Assembly (NCBI RefSeq): GCF_003970925.1
Contig: NZ_RWJF01000001.1
Coordinates: forward strand, 366,501 to 430,500
Reading direction: 5' to 3'
DNA: 64,000 nt
Source: Sphingomonas ginkgonis
GTDB lineage: Bacteria; Pseudomonadota; Alphaproteobacteria; Sphingomonadales; Sphingomonadaceae
Of the stretch, positions 8,164 through 19,758 are shown piece after piece. Made by a program: the position numbers and the translations under genes. The notes below the pieces were generated by a model, which was not told the DNA's origin, searched no databases, and saw only the letters and a program-made list of their open reading frames with translations. How positions within the stretch are numbered: the first letter of the stretch is position 1; each line of letters begins with the position of its first letter.

Positions 8164-9527
8164 GACGTCAGCTCCGGAAAGATGTGGGCGGTCTTGTCCC
8201 AGCGCTTCGGGCCACCCTGGAGATATTGGGTGAGCGCCCGCCGCGAGCTGAGGATCGCGATGAAGTTGCCGACCAGCATGCGGGGGATCGCGAGCAGGCC
8301 CTGGTCGAGCCCATAGGCGGCAGTGGTGAAGCCGAACCGCATCAGCACCCGCCACGCCAGCAGCCCGGCGTTGATCGACAGGAGCAGGAGCAGGCCGGGC
8401 GACGGCGGTGGCGGCGACGGTGCCCCGAGCGCCACGGCGGTCCCGATCTGGGCGTAAAGAAGCGCGGCGAGATAGCCGGCCATCAGCAACAGCGCGGCGA
8501 GCGGCCCGCGGCGATCGCGCATCCGCATCCATCGCTCGCCGAGCCCGCCGTGCCAGCCCAGCCGGTCCCAGCCGGCGAACGCTATACCGCCGATCCACCG
8601 CGCCTTCTGCCGGACCGCCTGCTCGACCGTCCCGGGGAAATGACCGCGGCTGCAGACATTGCCGGGTTCGCCATGAGCGGTCGGGAGCCGGACGAACATC
8701 GTCCGCTCGCCGAGCGTGCCGACCCGCAGGCCCAGCTCATAATCCTCGGTCATGCTCCCGGCGGGAAAGGGTTTGCCGCCGTGGAGCGCGGCGAGTCGGC
8801 CCAGCGTGTCACGGGCGACGGCGCAGCCGACCCCGGCGAGCGGGATCGAGGCTCCGACCGCCTCGCGGACGACCATCTCCTTGCCATGTGCCTCGGCGAA
8901 CTCGTCGCAGTAATGGCCGCCGACCCAGGGACTCCAACGGTCGAGTAGCGGGAGTACCGGCAGCTGGATGATCGACGCCTTTTCGATCAGCCGGTCGAAC
9001 ACCATCAGCTCGGCCGGATGGACGACATCCTCGGCGTCGTGGAGCACCACCAGCTTGGCGCAGCGCTTCTCCGCCTGCTCCATCTCGCCCAGCGCCGCGT
9101 AAAGACGGTTAAGGCAGTCGCCCTTGGTGGTCGGCCCGTCGACCTCGACCCGCACGGGGCGCAGGCGCGGGTCACCGATCGCGGCGATCGCGCGCGCGGT
9201 GGGCTCGTCGTTGCGATAGTAGCCGACCAGGATCCGGTAATCCGGATGCTCGAAGCGCGCGAGCGCCGAGCGGAGCATGGGGCCGATCACCGCCGCCTCG
9301 TCCCAGGCCGGAACGAACACCGCGATCCAGCCGCTGCGCTCGGCCGCCGGGAGGCGTCGCGCGTCCATGCGGGGGTGGCGGCGGTAGACGGTCGCCGAGC
9401 GCCAGAAGCGGCGCGCGAAATAGACGAGGTCGACCGCAAGGTCGTCGAGCGCGAAGAGCAGGAAGCCGGAGCCGGCGAACAGCGCCAGTTCCGCGGCTAT
9501 CCGCGGCAGCAGCAGCGACGCAGCCAC
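8160..9527 (-). CDS. NfrB-like membrane glycosyltransferase (GT2)
   Basis: 455-residue family 2 glycosyltransferase. Residues 20-38 form an N-terminal membrane helix. The catalytic domain shows DAED at 164-167, TEDYELG at 260-266 and the processive-type RQKARW (QxxRW) at 306-311, followed by several C-terminal membrane helices (about 340-420). This pattern matches NfrB and cellulose-synthase-like enzymes that polymerise sugars across the inner membrane. The NfrB C-terminal lipopolysaccharide-binding domain is absent. The start is GTG with no clear Shine-Dalgarno, so it is uncertain. The overlapping downstream gene is a likely outer-membrane partner. Confidence 0.82.
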   Translation of the reverse strand: MAASLLLPRIAAELALFAGSGFLLFALDDLAVDLVYFARRFWRSATVYRRHPRMDARRLPAAERSGWIAVFVPAWDEAAVIGPMLRSALARFEHPDYRILVGYYRNDEPTARAIAAIGDPRLRPVRVEVDGPTTKGDCLNRLYAALGEMEQAEKRCAKLVVLHDAEDVVHPAELMVFDRLIEKASIIQLPVLPLLDRWSPWVGGHYCDEFAEAHGKEMVVREAVGASIPLAGVGCAVARDTLGRLAALHGGKPFPAGSMTEDYELGLRVGTLGERTMFVRLPTAHGEPGNVCSRGHFPGTVEQAVRQKARWIGGIAFAGWDRLGWHGGLGERWMRMRDRRGPLAALLLMAGYLAALLYAQIGTAVALGAPSPPPPSPGLLLLLSINAGLLAWRVLMRFGFTTAAYGLDQGLLAIPRMLVGNFIAILSSRRALTQYLQGGPKRWDKTAHIFPELTS

Positions 9528-9682
9528 GGGTCAGCGCCCGTCGCTCGTCCGCCGTCCTGAACAGGAACCCGGAACGATCAGCATAGCTTCCCCCCGAAAG
9601 CCATTTCATCCCGAGCGGATGAGTTCATGTCAGAAACGGAACGAGCTGACAAGGTGACGGATCGGTCCCGTCCCGTTCTGGG

Positions 9683-10453
9683 TCAGAGCGAGAGGCGAGC
9701 CCAGACGGGAAGGTGGTCGCTGGCGCGCCGCGCAGCCTCGCTGTGATGGACCCCGGCAGCGTCGATCCGGAGCTCGCGCCCGACGATGATCTTGTCGAGC
9801 GCGGCGACCGGACGGCGGGCGTGAAAGCTCGGTCCCGTCGGAGCCAGCCGGTACTGGTCGCCGAGCTCGTGAAGGCAGCCGCCGGACGAGCGCCATTCGT
9901 TGGTATCGCCCATCAGGACTGTCGGCATCGGCTGCTGCCGCTCGGCGATGCGGTCCATGATCGCGCGCATCTGCCGCCGCCGCCACAGGCCGGACAGGTC
10001 GAGGTGCATGCCGATCACGCGGACCGGCTGATCATGGACGAGGAATTCGGCCAGCACCGCTCCGCGTGGCTCCAGCGTGGGCAGTTCGAGCGCCGAACAG
10101 TCCATCAGCTGGACGTGCGGGCGGACCAGCAGCGCATTGCCGTGCCAGCCGATGTTGCGTGTATCGAGCTTCAGGAAGCGGTCGAGCTGCTCGGAACCGG
10201 GCATGCCGTCGAGCATGCGACGGTTCTTCACGCCGAACGGAACCGGGCGGTAGAGTCCGTGGGTGTCGATCAGCTCGTGCGGCAGCGCCGAGCCGCGTCC
10301 GCCGAACCGCTTGTCGGCCTCCTGCAGCGCGACGATGTCGGCGCCGACCTCGTTCAGCACGTCGAGGATGCGCTGCGGATCGCGGCGCCGGTCGGTGCCG
10401 ATGGCCTTGCGGATGTTGAAGGAAGCGACGGTAATGGTCGACGGGGAACTCAC
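9683..10453 (-). CDS. Endonuclease/exonuclease/phosphatase (EEP) family hydrolase
   Basis: 256-residue metal-dependent phosphoesterase of the EEP fold, which includes nucleases and phospholipid phosphatases. The conserved N-terminal SFNIRK, the metal-binding Glu in ALQEAD (about residues 42-47), GDTNEW near 162 and the C-terminal SDHLPVWARL near 245 are all present. No signal peptide is seen, so it is likely cytoplasmic. The start is GTG. A GGAAC-N17-GGTT sequence (10463-10488, minus strand) sits immediately upstream and resembles an imperfect EcfG promoter. The substrate is unknown. Confidence 0.8.
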   Translation of the reverse strand: MSSPSTITVASFNIRKAIGTDRRRDPQRILDVLNEVGADIVALQEADKRFGGRGSALPHELIDTHGLYRPVPFGVKNRRMLDGMPGSEQLDRFLKLDTRNIGWHGNALLVRPHVQLMDCSALELPTLEPRGAVLAEFLVHDQPVRVIGMHLDLSGLWRRRQMRAIMDRIAERQQPMPTVLMGDTNEWRSSGGCLHELGDQYRLAPTGPSFHARRPVAALDKIIVGRELRIDAAGVHHSEAARRASDHLPVWARLSL

Positions 10454-10596
10454 CTGTCCGCTAACCCCGCAGCCCGGATGGCTGTTCCGCCGCTGGTCGC
10501 CTGCTTCTCACCGCTTCTCTCTGCCGCAATGCGGAGCCCGGTTCCAGTCCGCCGTCGGACGCAGTAGACCCACGCCCGAGGAGAGTTGGCGAAGCG

Positions 10597-11613
10597 ATGC
10601 AGAAGGAGGAGCGGAACCGGCCCACGTCGTTCGACGTCGCGGCGCGGGCTGGCGTGTCGCAGTCCACCGTGTCGCGCGCGCTGCGCGGCGACAGCTCGAT
10701 CCCGCTGCCGACCCGCGAGCGCATTGCCGCGGTCGCGCGCGAGCTCGACTATCGCCCTGATCAGCGTGCGGCGCGGCTCAGGACGCGGACCAGCGGCGCT
10801 ATCGCGGTGCTGCTGCTCGGCGGGGACGATGTCGAGCCCAACTCGGTCAACCTCTTCCTCTATGCGCTGGTCGGCGCGGTCAGCGCTGCCGCCGCACGCA
10901 AGGGCCTCAACGCACTGGTCGCGGTCCAGACCGACCTCGCCGACGTCCGACTCGACTTCGCCCGTTCGCGCGAGGCCGACGGCATGATCGTGATCGGCAG
11001 CGCCCGCCAGACCGCAGCCTGGGCGCGGGTCCGCCAGGCGCACCAGGCCGGCGAGCGGCTGGTCTGCTGGGGGGCGCCCGACGATGTTCTGCCGACCGTC
11101 CGATGCGACAATCGTGGAGGCGGTCGCTGTGCGGCGGAGCATCTGCTCGCCGCCGGGCGCCGCGCCATCGCCTTCGTCGGGCCGGGCTGGGATCGGCAGA
11201 AGGCGTTCCGCGACCGCCGCCAGGGCTATGCCGACGCGCTCGCCGCGGCCGGGCTGCCGACGATCGAGAGCGACATCGGAGACGGCCTGTCGCGCGAGGA
11301 GCAGGGCTATCGCGGGGTGCTCCAGCTGCTCGATGCCGGCCGGCGCTTCGACGCGCTGTTCGCGGCCAGCGACCTCATTGCTTTCGGCGCGCTCCGGGCG
11401 CTGCGCGAGCGTGGCATCGCCGTTCCGCAGGACGTCGCGGTGGTGGGCTTCGACGGCATTCAGTCGACGCTCCACGTCACCCCCTCGCTGACGACCATCA
11501 AGCAGGACTTGGAGAGCGCCGGCACCGCGCTGGTCGAGCGGCTCCTGTCGGGCGAAGCCGGAGCCGAGGTCGACTATCGACTGGCGGTGCGAGAGAGTTG
11601 CGGGAGCGCCTGA
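10597..11613 (+). CDS. LacI-family transcriptional regulator
   Basis: 338-residue LacI/GalR-type repressor. The N-terminal helix-turn-helix (FDVAARAGVSQSTVSRAL, residues 12-29) is followed by the hinge region and a periplasmic-binding-protein-like effector domain (about 68-330) that would bind a sugar or similar ligand. It is preceded by an AGGAGAG leader. The divergent neighbour is the EEP hydrolase and the downstream convergent gene is gyrB, so no sugar operon is adjacent and its targets are probably elsewhere. Confidence 0.92.
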   Translation: MQKEERNRPTSFDVAARAGVSQSTVSRALRGDSSIPLPTRERIAAVARELDYRPDQRAARLRTRTSGAIAVLLLGGDDVEPNSVNLFLYALVGAVSAAAARKGLNALVAVQTDLADVRLDFARSREADGMIVIGSARQTAAWARVRQAHQAGERLVCWGAPDDVLPTVRCDNRGGGRCAAEHLLAAGRRAIAFVGPGWDRQKAFRDRRQGYADALAAAGLPTIESDIGDGLSREEQGYRGVLQLLDAGRRFDALFAASDLIAFGALRALRERGIAVPQDVAVVGFDGIQSTLHVTPSLTTIKQDLESAGTALVERLLSGEAGAEVDYRLAVRESCGSA

Positions 11614-11634
11614 CGACGCTCCCGGCTGCTGCGC

Positions 11635-14178
<2,544 letters not shown>

Positions 14179-14278
14179 TCACGCGCGCGGGCGCGGGAAA
14201 GGGCGTGCGGCACTACGGTTGACTCTCCCCCAAATCGGCGCAGTCTCCGGCCTGGTCGCGTCATCGAAGGGGGCTTCA

Positions 14279-16405
14279 ATGCGTCTGTCCAACCGTATCG
14301 TCCTGATCCTCGCCGTCACGTTGCCGCTGGTCGCCGCCGCGCCGCCGCCGGTCGCCCCGAACGAGCCGGTCACCGACGATTATTACGGCACCAGGGTGGT
14401 CGATCCCTATCGCTGGATGGAAAGCGGGAAGGACCCGCGCTGGATGCCTTGGCTGCAGGCGCAGGCCGGCTACACCGACCAGGTCATGGCCTCGATCCCC
14501 GGCCGCGCCGCGCTGCTGCGCGACATTCAGGCGCTGTCCGGCGAGCAGCAGGCGGTGTCGATGGTCCGCGCGGTCAAGGACCGCACCTTCATCCAGCGCC
14601 GCGACAAGGGCGCCGAGGATCCGCGGCTCTACCTTCGCGACGCGAGCGGAAACGAGCGGCTGCTGCTCGACCCGGCGACGATCCTCGGAACCCCGCAGGC
14701 ATTCGACTGGTGGCAGCCCTCACCCGACGGCCGCTTCGTCGCGCTCGGCCTGTCCAAGCGCGGGAGCGAGGCCTCGGTCACCCGGGTGCTCGACGTCGCC
14801 AGCGGCAAGCTGCTCGCCGACGCCATCCCGTGGACCGACTATGGCGTGGTCTCCTGGCTACCCGACAGCAGCGGCTTCACCTATCTCGCCTTCGTCGGCG
14901 AGCATGGCACGCCGACCTATTACCTCAACAACCAGCTTCGGCTGCACCGGCTGGGCGCTGCGGGGGCGGACCCGCTGCTCCTGAGCCGCGACAAGCCGCC
15001 TTTCCCGCTCAAGCCCGAGCAGTTCACCTTCCTCGCCTTCAACGACCTGTCGCCGCTGGCCATGCTTGCGGTGTCCGACGGGCGGCGGGAATTGGCGACC
15101 TACGTCACCGACAAGGCGGCGCTGATCGCCGGCAAGGCGCAGTGGCGGCTGGTGGGCGACTTCGACCAGCAGCTGGAGAATGGCGGCCTGCTCGGCGACC
15201 AGGTCTGGCTGGTATCGACCCGCGGCGCGTCGAACGGCCGCCTGCTGGTGACCAGCGGCGCCGCCCCTGACCTCGCCACCGCGCGCACGATCCCGTTGCC
15301 CGGCAATCCGGTCATCCAGGGCCTGTGGAACGTGCCGCAGGGCTCGCTGGTCCAGACCGTCGAGGGCAGCCAGACGGGGATCTGGCGGGTGTCGTCGAAC
15401 GGTCAGGCGACGCGTGTCGAGCTGCCCTTCGCCGGCAATGCGCAGATCCTCAGCACCTCGCGCGAGGACGGGTCCGCCTATATCGGGATGACCGGCTGGC
15501 TGCACGCCGCCGACATCTACCGGATGGCGCCCGACGGAACGCTGACCTCGATGAGGATGAGCGCCGCGCCAGCCGATTATGACGCGTCGCGCTACGAGAC
15601 CCGCGTCCGGACCGCCACCGCGCGAGACGGAACGAAGGTCCCCTACACGGTGGTCGCCCGCAAGGGTGCGTTCGACCGCGGCCCCGCGCCGCTGCTGATC
15701 GAGGCCTATGGAAGCTATGGCGCGGCGATGCTGCCGCGGTTTCAGACCGCGCTGATCCCCTTCCTCGACCGCGGCGGCGCCTATGCCATGGCGAACGTCC
15801 GTGGCGGCGGCGAGTTCGGGCGCGACTGGCACTATGCCGGACGCGGCCCGACCAAGGCCAACACCTGGCAGGACGCGATCGATGTCGCCGAGACGCTGGT
15901 CCGCGACCGGCTGACCACGCCCAAGCAGATGACGATCATCGGCACCTCGGCCGGCGGGATCATGGTCGGGCAGGCGGTCAACACCCGCCCCGACCTGTTC
16001 GCCGGGGCGATCGCCAACGTCGGCTTCATGAATCCGGTCCGCTACGTGTCCGAGCAGAACATGACCGACATCCCCGAGTGGGGCGGCCCGATCACCGATG
16101 CGAAGACCTTCCGGACCATGTTCGACATGGACCCGTACGAGCATGTGAAGGCGGGCACCCGTTATCCGGCGACGCTGGTCATCAGCGGGCTCAATGACCC
16201 GCGCGCCGCCACCTTCCACTCCGCCAAATATGCGGCGCGGATGGCGGCGGCGACGAGCAGCGGGCAGCCGGTGCTGCTCCGCCTCGATTTCGGCGCCGGG
16301 CACGGGGTCGGGTCGACCCGGACCCAGCGCGACCGGCTATGGGCCGACGTCTACAGCTTCGCGCTGTGGCGGGCGGGCGTTCCGGACTTCCAGCCCCGCC
16401 CCTAG
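14279..16405 (+). CDS. Prolyl-oligopeptidase family (S9A) serine peptidase, exported
   Basis: 708-residue peptidase predicted to hydrolyse proline-containing peptides in the periplasm. A signal peptide (residues 1-21, ending AAA) precedes the seven-bladed propeller and the alpha/beta-hydrolase domain. The nucleophile lies in GTSAGG (Ser near 557) and the catalytic His in GAGHG (near 675). An upstream in-frame TTG would add 20 residues, but the ATG at 14279 has a GAAGGGGG ribosome-binding site and starts the signal peptide. The last bases overlap the stop of the convergent DEAD-box helicase. Confidence 0.93.
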   Translation: MRLSNRIVLILAVTLPLVAAAPPPVAPNEPVTDDYYGTRVVDPYRWMESGKDPRWMPWLQAQAGYTDQVMASIPGRAALLRDIQALSGEQQAVSMVRAVKDRTFIQRRDKGAEDPRLYLRDASGNERLLLDPATILGTPQAFDWWQPSPDGRFVALGLSKRGSEASVTRVLDVASGKLLADAIPWTDYGVVSWLPDSSGFTYLAFVGEHGTPTYYLNNQLRLHRLGAAGADPLLLSRDKPPFPLKPEQFTFLAFNDLSPLAMLAVSDGRRELATYVTDKAALIAGKAQWRLVGDFDQQLENGGLLGDQVWLVSTRGASNGRLLVTSGAAPDLATARTIPLPGNPVIQGLWNVPQGSLVQTVEGSQTGIWRVSSNGQATRVELPFAGNAQILSTSREDGSAYIGMTGWLHAADIYRMAPDGTLTSMRMSAAPADYDASRYETRVRTATARDGTKVPYTVVARKGAFDRGPAPLLIEAYGSYGAAMLPRFQTALIPFLDRGGAYAMANVRGGGEFGRDWHYAGRGPTKANTWQDAIDVAETLVRDRLTTPKQMTIIGTSAGGIMVGQAVNTRPDLFAGAIANVGFMNPVRYVSEQNMTDIPEWGGPITDAKTFRTMFDMDPYEHVKAGTRYPATLVISGLNDPRAATFHSAKYAARMAAATSSGQPVLLRLDFGAGHGVGSTRTQRDRLWADVYSFALWRAGVPDFQPRP

Positions 16406-17919
16406 CCGGCGCGGCGCTGGCCGCCGCCGCCACGGCGACGCTGGCCGCCGTTCGGGCGACCGCCGCCGCCATTCCCGCCGCCCGGACGCTGACCGCCGTG
16501 GCGCTGCTGCGGCTGAGCACTGCCCGGCTGGCCGCCGGAGCGGATCGGATTGCCGACCGGACCGCGCGCCGCGCCTGGCACGCCGCGCATGCTGCGGCCG
16601 CCCTCGCGCGGGCCGTTGCGCTCTTCCGGCATGTCGCTCCGTGGATCGTTGCGCGGCAGCCCGAAGCGCTGCGGATCGCGCGAATGGCCGCGCGCGCCGC
16701 TCTCGTTGCGCTTGTTGCGCTGCTGGGGCTGAGGTGCACGGCGTGGTGCGGGCTTGAGCGCCTTCATCGCCTCGACCGCGGCGTTGAAGCCGGTCGGGAG
16801 CGGCGCCGGCAGCAGCTTCTGCCGGGTCAGCTTCTCGATGTCCCGGAGGTTGCCGCGCTCGTCGTCCGAGCAATAGGCGATGGCGATCCCGCTCGCGCCG
16901 GCGCGCGCGGTGCGCCCAATGCGGTGCACATACTGCTCGGGAACGTCGGGCAGGTCGAAGTTGATGACATGGCTGACGCCCGGGATGTCGATCCCGCGCG
17001 CGGCGATGTCGGTCGCGACCAGGATCGGCACCTCGCCCGAGCGGAACTGGGCCAGCGCCCGCTCGCGGTTGGCCTGGCTCTTGTTGCCGTGGATCGCGCT
17101 CGACGCGATCCCGCCCGCCTCGAGGAAGCGGACGATCTTGTCGGCGCCATGCTTGGTCCGGCTGAAGACGAGGGCGCGCTCGATCTTCGTATTCTGGAAG
17201 AAGATGGTCAGCAGCGCGACCTTCTCCGCCTGGTTGACGAAGGTGACGTGCTGCTCGACGCGCTCGGCGGTGGTGGCAACCGGGGTGACCGACACTTCGA
17301 CCGGACTGGTCAGGTAGCTGTCGGCGAGCTGCTTGATCAGCTTCGGCATGGTCGCCGAGAAGAACAGGGTCTGCCGCTTTGCAGGGATCAGCTTCACGAT
17401 TCGCTTGAGCGCATGGATGAAGCCGAGATCGAGCATCTGGTCGGCCTCATCGAGGACGAGGATCTCTAACGCCGACAGGTCGAGCGCACGCTGGTCGACG
17501 AGGTCGAGCAGCCGGCCCGGGGTGGCGACCAGCACGTCCAGCCCGCGCGACACTTCGCGCAACGAGCGGGGCACCGGCACGCCGCCGAAGATCACGCCGA
17601 CGCTGAGCGGCTGGCCCTTGGCGTAGGTCCGAGCGCTCTCCGCAATCTGCGCCGCAAGCTCGCGGGTCGGGGCGAGGACCAGCATCCGGGCACGGCCAGG
17701 GACCAGACGGCCCTTGGACGCGGCGACCAGCCGGTCGAGGCTGGGGAGCATGAAGGCGGCGGTCTTGCCGGTACCGGTCTGCGCGATGCCGAGCAGGTCC
17801 TTGCCGGCGAGCACCGGCGGGATCGCCTTGGCCTGGATCGGCGTCGGAGTGGTGTAGTTCTTGGCGGCCAGCGCAGCGAGAAGCGGCTTGGACAGGCCAA
17901 GATCGGTGAATTGGGTCAA
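16402..17919 (-). CDS. DEAD-box RNA helicase (RhlE/CsdA-like)
   Basis: 505-residue ATP-dependent RNA helicase. The Q motif (PTPIQ, 25-29), Walker A (AQTGTGKT, 46-53), DEAD (LDEADQML), SAT and HRIGRTARAG motifs are intact. The tail from about residue 395 is Arg/Gly/Gln-rich, as in RhlE-type proteins that bind ribosomal or cold-shock RNAs. The start is TTG at 17919 with AGGA seven bases upstream. An in-frame ATG-CCT-TAG start-stop element at 17929-17937 excludes a longer form. The 249-base region before it (17920-18168) holds no other gene and would be its leader and promoter. Confidence 0.93.
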   Translation of the reverse strand: MTQFTDLGLSKPLLAALAAKNYTTPTPIQAKAIPPVLAGKDLLGIAQTGTGKTAAFMLPSLDRLVAASKGRLVPGRARMLVLAPTRELAAQIAESARTYAKGQPLSVGVIFGGVPVPRSLREVSRGLDVLVATPGRLLDLVDQRALDLSALEILVLDEADQMLDLGFIHALKRIVKLIPAKRQTLFFSATMPKLIKQLADSYLTSPVEVSVTPVATTAERVEQHVTFVNQAEKVALLTIFFQNTKIERALVFSRTKHGADKIVRFLEAGGIASSAIHGNKSQANRERALAQFRSGEVPILVATDIAARGIDIPGVSHVINFDLPDVPEQYVHRIGRTARAGASGIAIAYCSDDERGNLRDIEKLTRQKLLPAPLPTGFNAAVEAMKALKPAPRRAPQPQQRNKRNESGARGHSRDPQRFGLPRNDPRSDMPEERNGPREGGRSMRGVPGAARGPVGNPIRSGGQPGSAQPQQRHGGQRPGGGNGGGGRPNGGQRRRGGGGQRRAG

Positions 17920-18168
17920 TGGAAAATCCTAAGGCATGACGAGCGGCGCTGCCGCAGCGGGCGCGCCGATCGGGGCTGTAAAGAGCACCCCGCGTGACAT
18001 GGAGAGCAGATCGTAACGAAGCGCGGGCCGGCTGTTTCCAGATCACTGGGCCGATCACGCCGCTTGATAAAGCGCCTCGTGGTGCGCCGCATATAAGCCG
18101 CTCGGTCGAAAAGTCCAGTACGCCTTCGCAACAATCGTCAAGGGCTGCCGCTACGCTTGCTGCGGAGG

Positions 18169-19233
18169 TCAGACCGGAGAAACGACTCCGCTGCTCACGC
18201 GGTAGCGGCTGGCGTCTCCGATCCCGTCAAAAAGCGCCGCTTCGGTCGCCGTCATCCACACCTGCCCGCGGCCTTCCAGCCGCCCGAACAGGTCGGCGCG
18301 ACGGGTGGGGTCAAGGTGGGCGGCGACCTCGTCGAGAAGGAGGATGGGCGCGGTTCCGCGCCGCTCGGCCACCAGTTCGGCATGGGCAAGGACGAGGCCG
18401 AGCAGCAGGCCCTTCTGCTCCCCGGTCGAGCCAAGGCTGGCGGGCTGGTCCTTGGCGAGGTGGGTGACGGCGAGGTCCTGGCGATGCGGGCCCTCGGTGG
18501 CGCGGCCTGCGGCGGCGTCGCGCCCGCGGTTGGCGCGCAGGATGCGGGTCAGCTCTCCGCCGGCCCAGCCCTGGAGCGCAATACGCGCGCGTGGGAAGCG
18601 ATCCTCGGGAACCCCGGCCAGCGCCTCGCCGAGCGCGTCCACGGTGCGCCGGCGAGCCGCGTCAAGCGCCGCGCCATGCTCGGCCATTCCGGCTTCGAGC
18701 GCGGCGAGCCAGTCGGGGTCTGCCCCCTCGGGCTCGGCCAGCAGCTTGTTGCGCGCGCGCATCGCCGCCTCGTAGCGCGCGGCATGGTGGGCGTGCCCTG
18801 GCTCGAGCGCGAGCACCAGCCGGTCGAGGAAGCGGCGGCGGTCGCCGGCCGGCCCGGTAAACAGCCGGTCCATCGCCGGAGTCAGCCACAGCACCGCCAG
18901 CCACTCGGACAGAGCGGTGACCGCCGTCGGCGCTCCATTGATGCGGACAACCCGGCGCTCGGGTGCGGCGGGGAGCGTGCCGGTGCCGAGGTCGACCTCG
19001 GTCACGCCGAGCCGCGCTGCGACCGCCCAGCCGCCGGGGCCCGCCTGCCGCGCCATCTCGCTCAGCGGCGTTCCGCGAAGCCCGCGCCCCGGCGCGAGCA
19101 TCGACACCGCCTCAAGGATGTTGGTCTTGCCCGCGCCATTTTCTCCGAACAGGCAGACGAAGCCCGGCCCGGGACTGAGCGCCGCGTCCGCGTGGTTGCG
19201 AAAATCGGTGAGGGTCAGGCGGGCGAGCGGCAC
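18169..19233 (-). CDS. recF: DNA replication/repair protein RecF
   Basis: 354-residue SMC-like ATPase that, with RecO and RecR, loads RecA at gaps in single-stranded DNA. Walker A ([10 protein letters not shown]) is at 29-38, the ABC signature (GSTGEQKG) near 270 and Walker B ([12 protein letters not shown]) near 300-311. The length is normal. It is separated from dnaN by a small gene on the opposite strand, so the usual dnaA-dnaN-recF operon is broken up here. It starts with ATG. Confidence 0.96.
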   Translation of the reverse strand: MPLARLTLTDFRNHADAALSPGPGFVCLFGENGAGKTNILEAVSMLAPGRGLRGTPLSEMARQAGPGGWAVAARLGVTEVDLGTGTLPAAPERRVVRINGAPTAVTALSEWLAVLWLTPAMDRLFTGPAGDRRRFLDRLVLALEPGHAHHAARYEAAMRARNKLLAEPEGADPDWLAALEAGMAEHGAALDAARRRTVDALGEALAGVPEDRFPRARIALQGWAGGELTRILRANRGRDAAAGRATEGPHRQDLAVTHLAKDQPASLGSTGEQKGLLLGLVLAHAELVAERRGTAPILLLDEVAAHLDPTRRADLFGRLEGRGQVWMTATEAALFDGIGDASRYRVSSGVVSPV

Positions 19234-19302
19234 CGCCCTGCCCTGCTACGAGACCAAGTAACGAGCAAGGGACCCAGTGGCCGGCCCACTCGTTCACCCG
19301 CC

Positions 19303-19728
19303 ATGAATGATGCACTGCAGCAATGGTCGCGCTGGTGGCGCGCCGCCGTGATGATGGGCGAAGCGGCTGAGGCTGCCGGGCACGTCATCAATCGACGCTC
19401 GGAAATCATCGCCGAGGGTATGCGCGACCCGCTTCACGCCGACTGGGTCGAGCTCAACCGCATGGTCAGCGAGAAGGCCTTCGGCGCGCTGCAGAGCTGG
19501 TCGATCCTCGCCGGAGACGCGGCCAAGCTACAGGCATCGATGTTCGTCGAAGGCCAGCGGCTCGGCCATGCCTGGCTCAGCGGCTCGACAGGCAACTGGC
19601 AGGGCGCCGCGCGGCTGGCGGACAGTGCGCTGACAACCGGCGTTCGGGCCTTCACGCCCCTGCACAAGGCGGTGACGGGAAATCGACGCCGGCTGTCGCA
19701 ATCCTCGCCGCGGGCCGGCGGTCGCTAG
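19303..19728 (+). CDS. Hypothetical phasin-like small protein
   Basis: 141-residue protein, not recognised with certainty. It is almost entirely predicted amphipathic helix, rich in Ala, Trp and Met at the N-terminus (WSRWWRAAVMMGEAAEAAG) and without signal or metal-binding motifs. The pattern resembles phasin-type granule or lipid-associated proteins. The ATG at 19303 follows ACCCGCC, so the ribosome-binding site is weak; a much longer upstream extension in this frame is antisense to recF and unlikely. It lies between recF and dnaN on the opposite strand. Moderate confidence that it is a gene, low on function. Confidence 0.6.
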   Translation: MNDALQQWSRWWRAAVMMGEAAEAAGHVINRRSEIIAEGMRDPLHADWVELNRMVSEKAFGALQSWSILAGDAAKLQASMFVEGQRLGHAWLSGSTGNWQGAARLADSALTTGVRAFTPLHKAVTGNRRRLSQSSPRAGGR

Positions 19729-19758
19729 GCGAGCGTCCGGCCGGCGCAGCGGTCCGGA

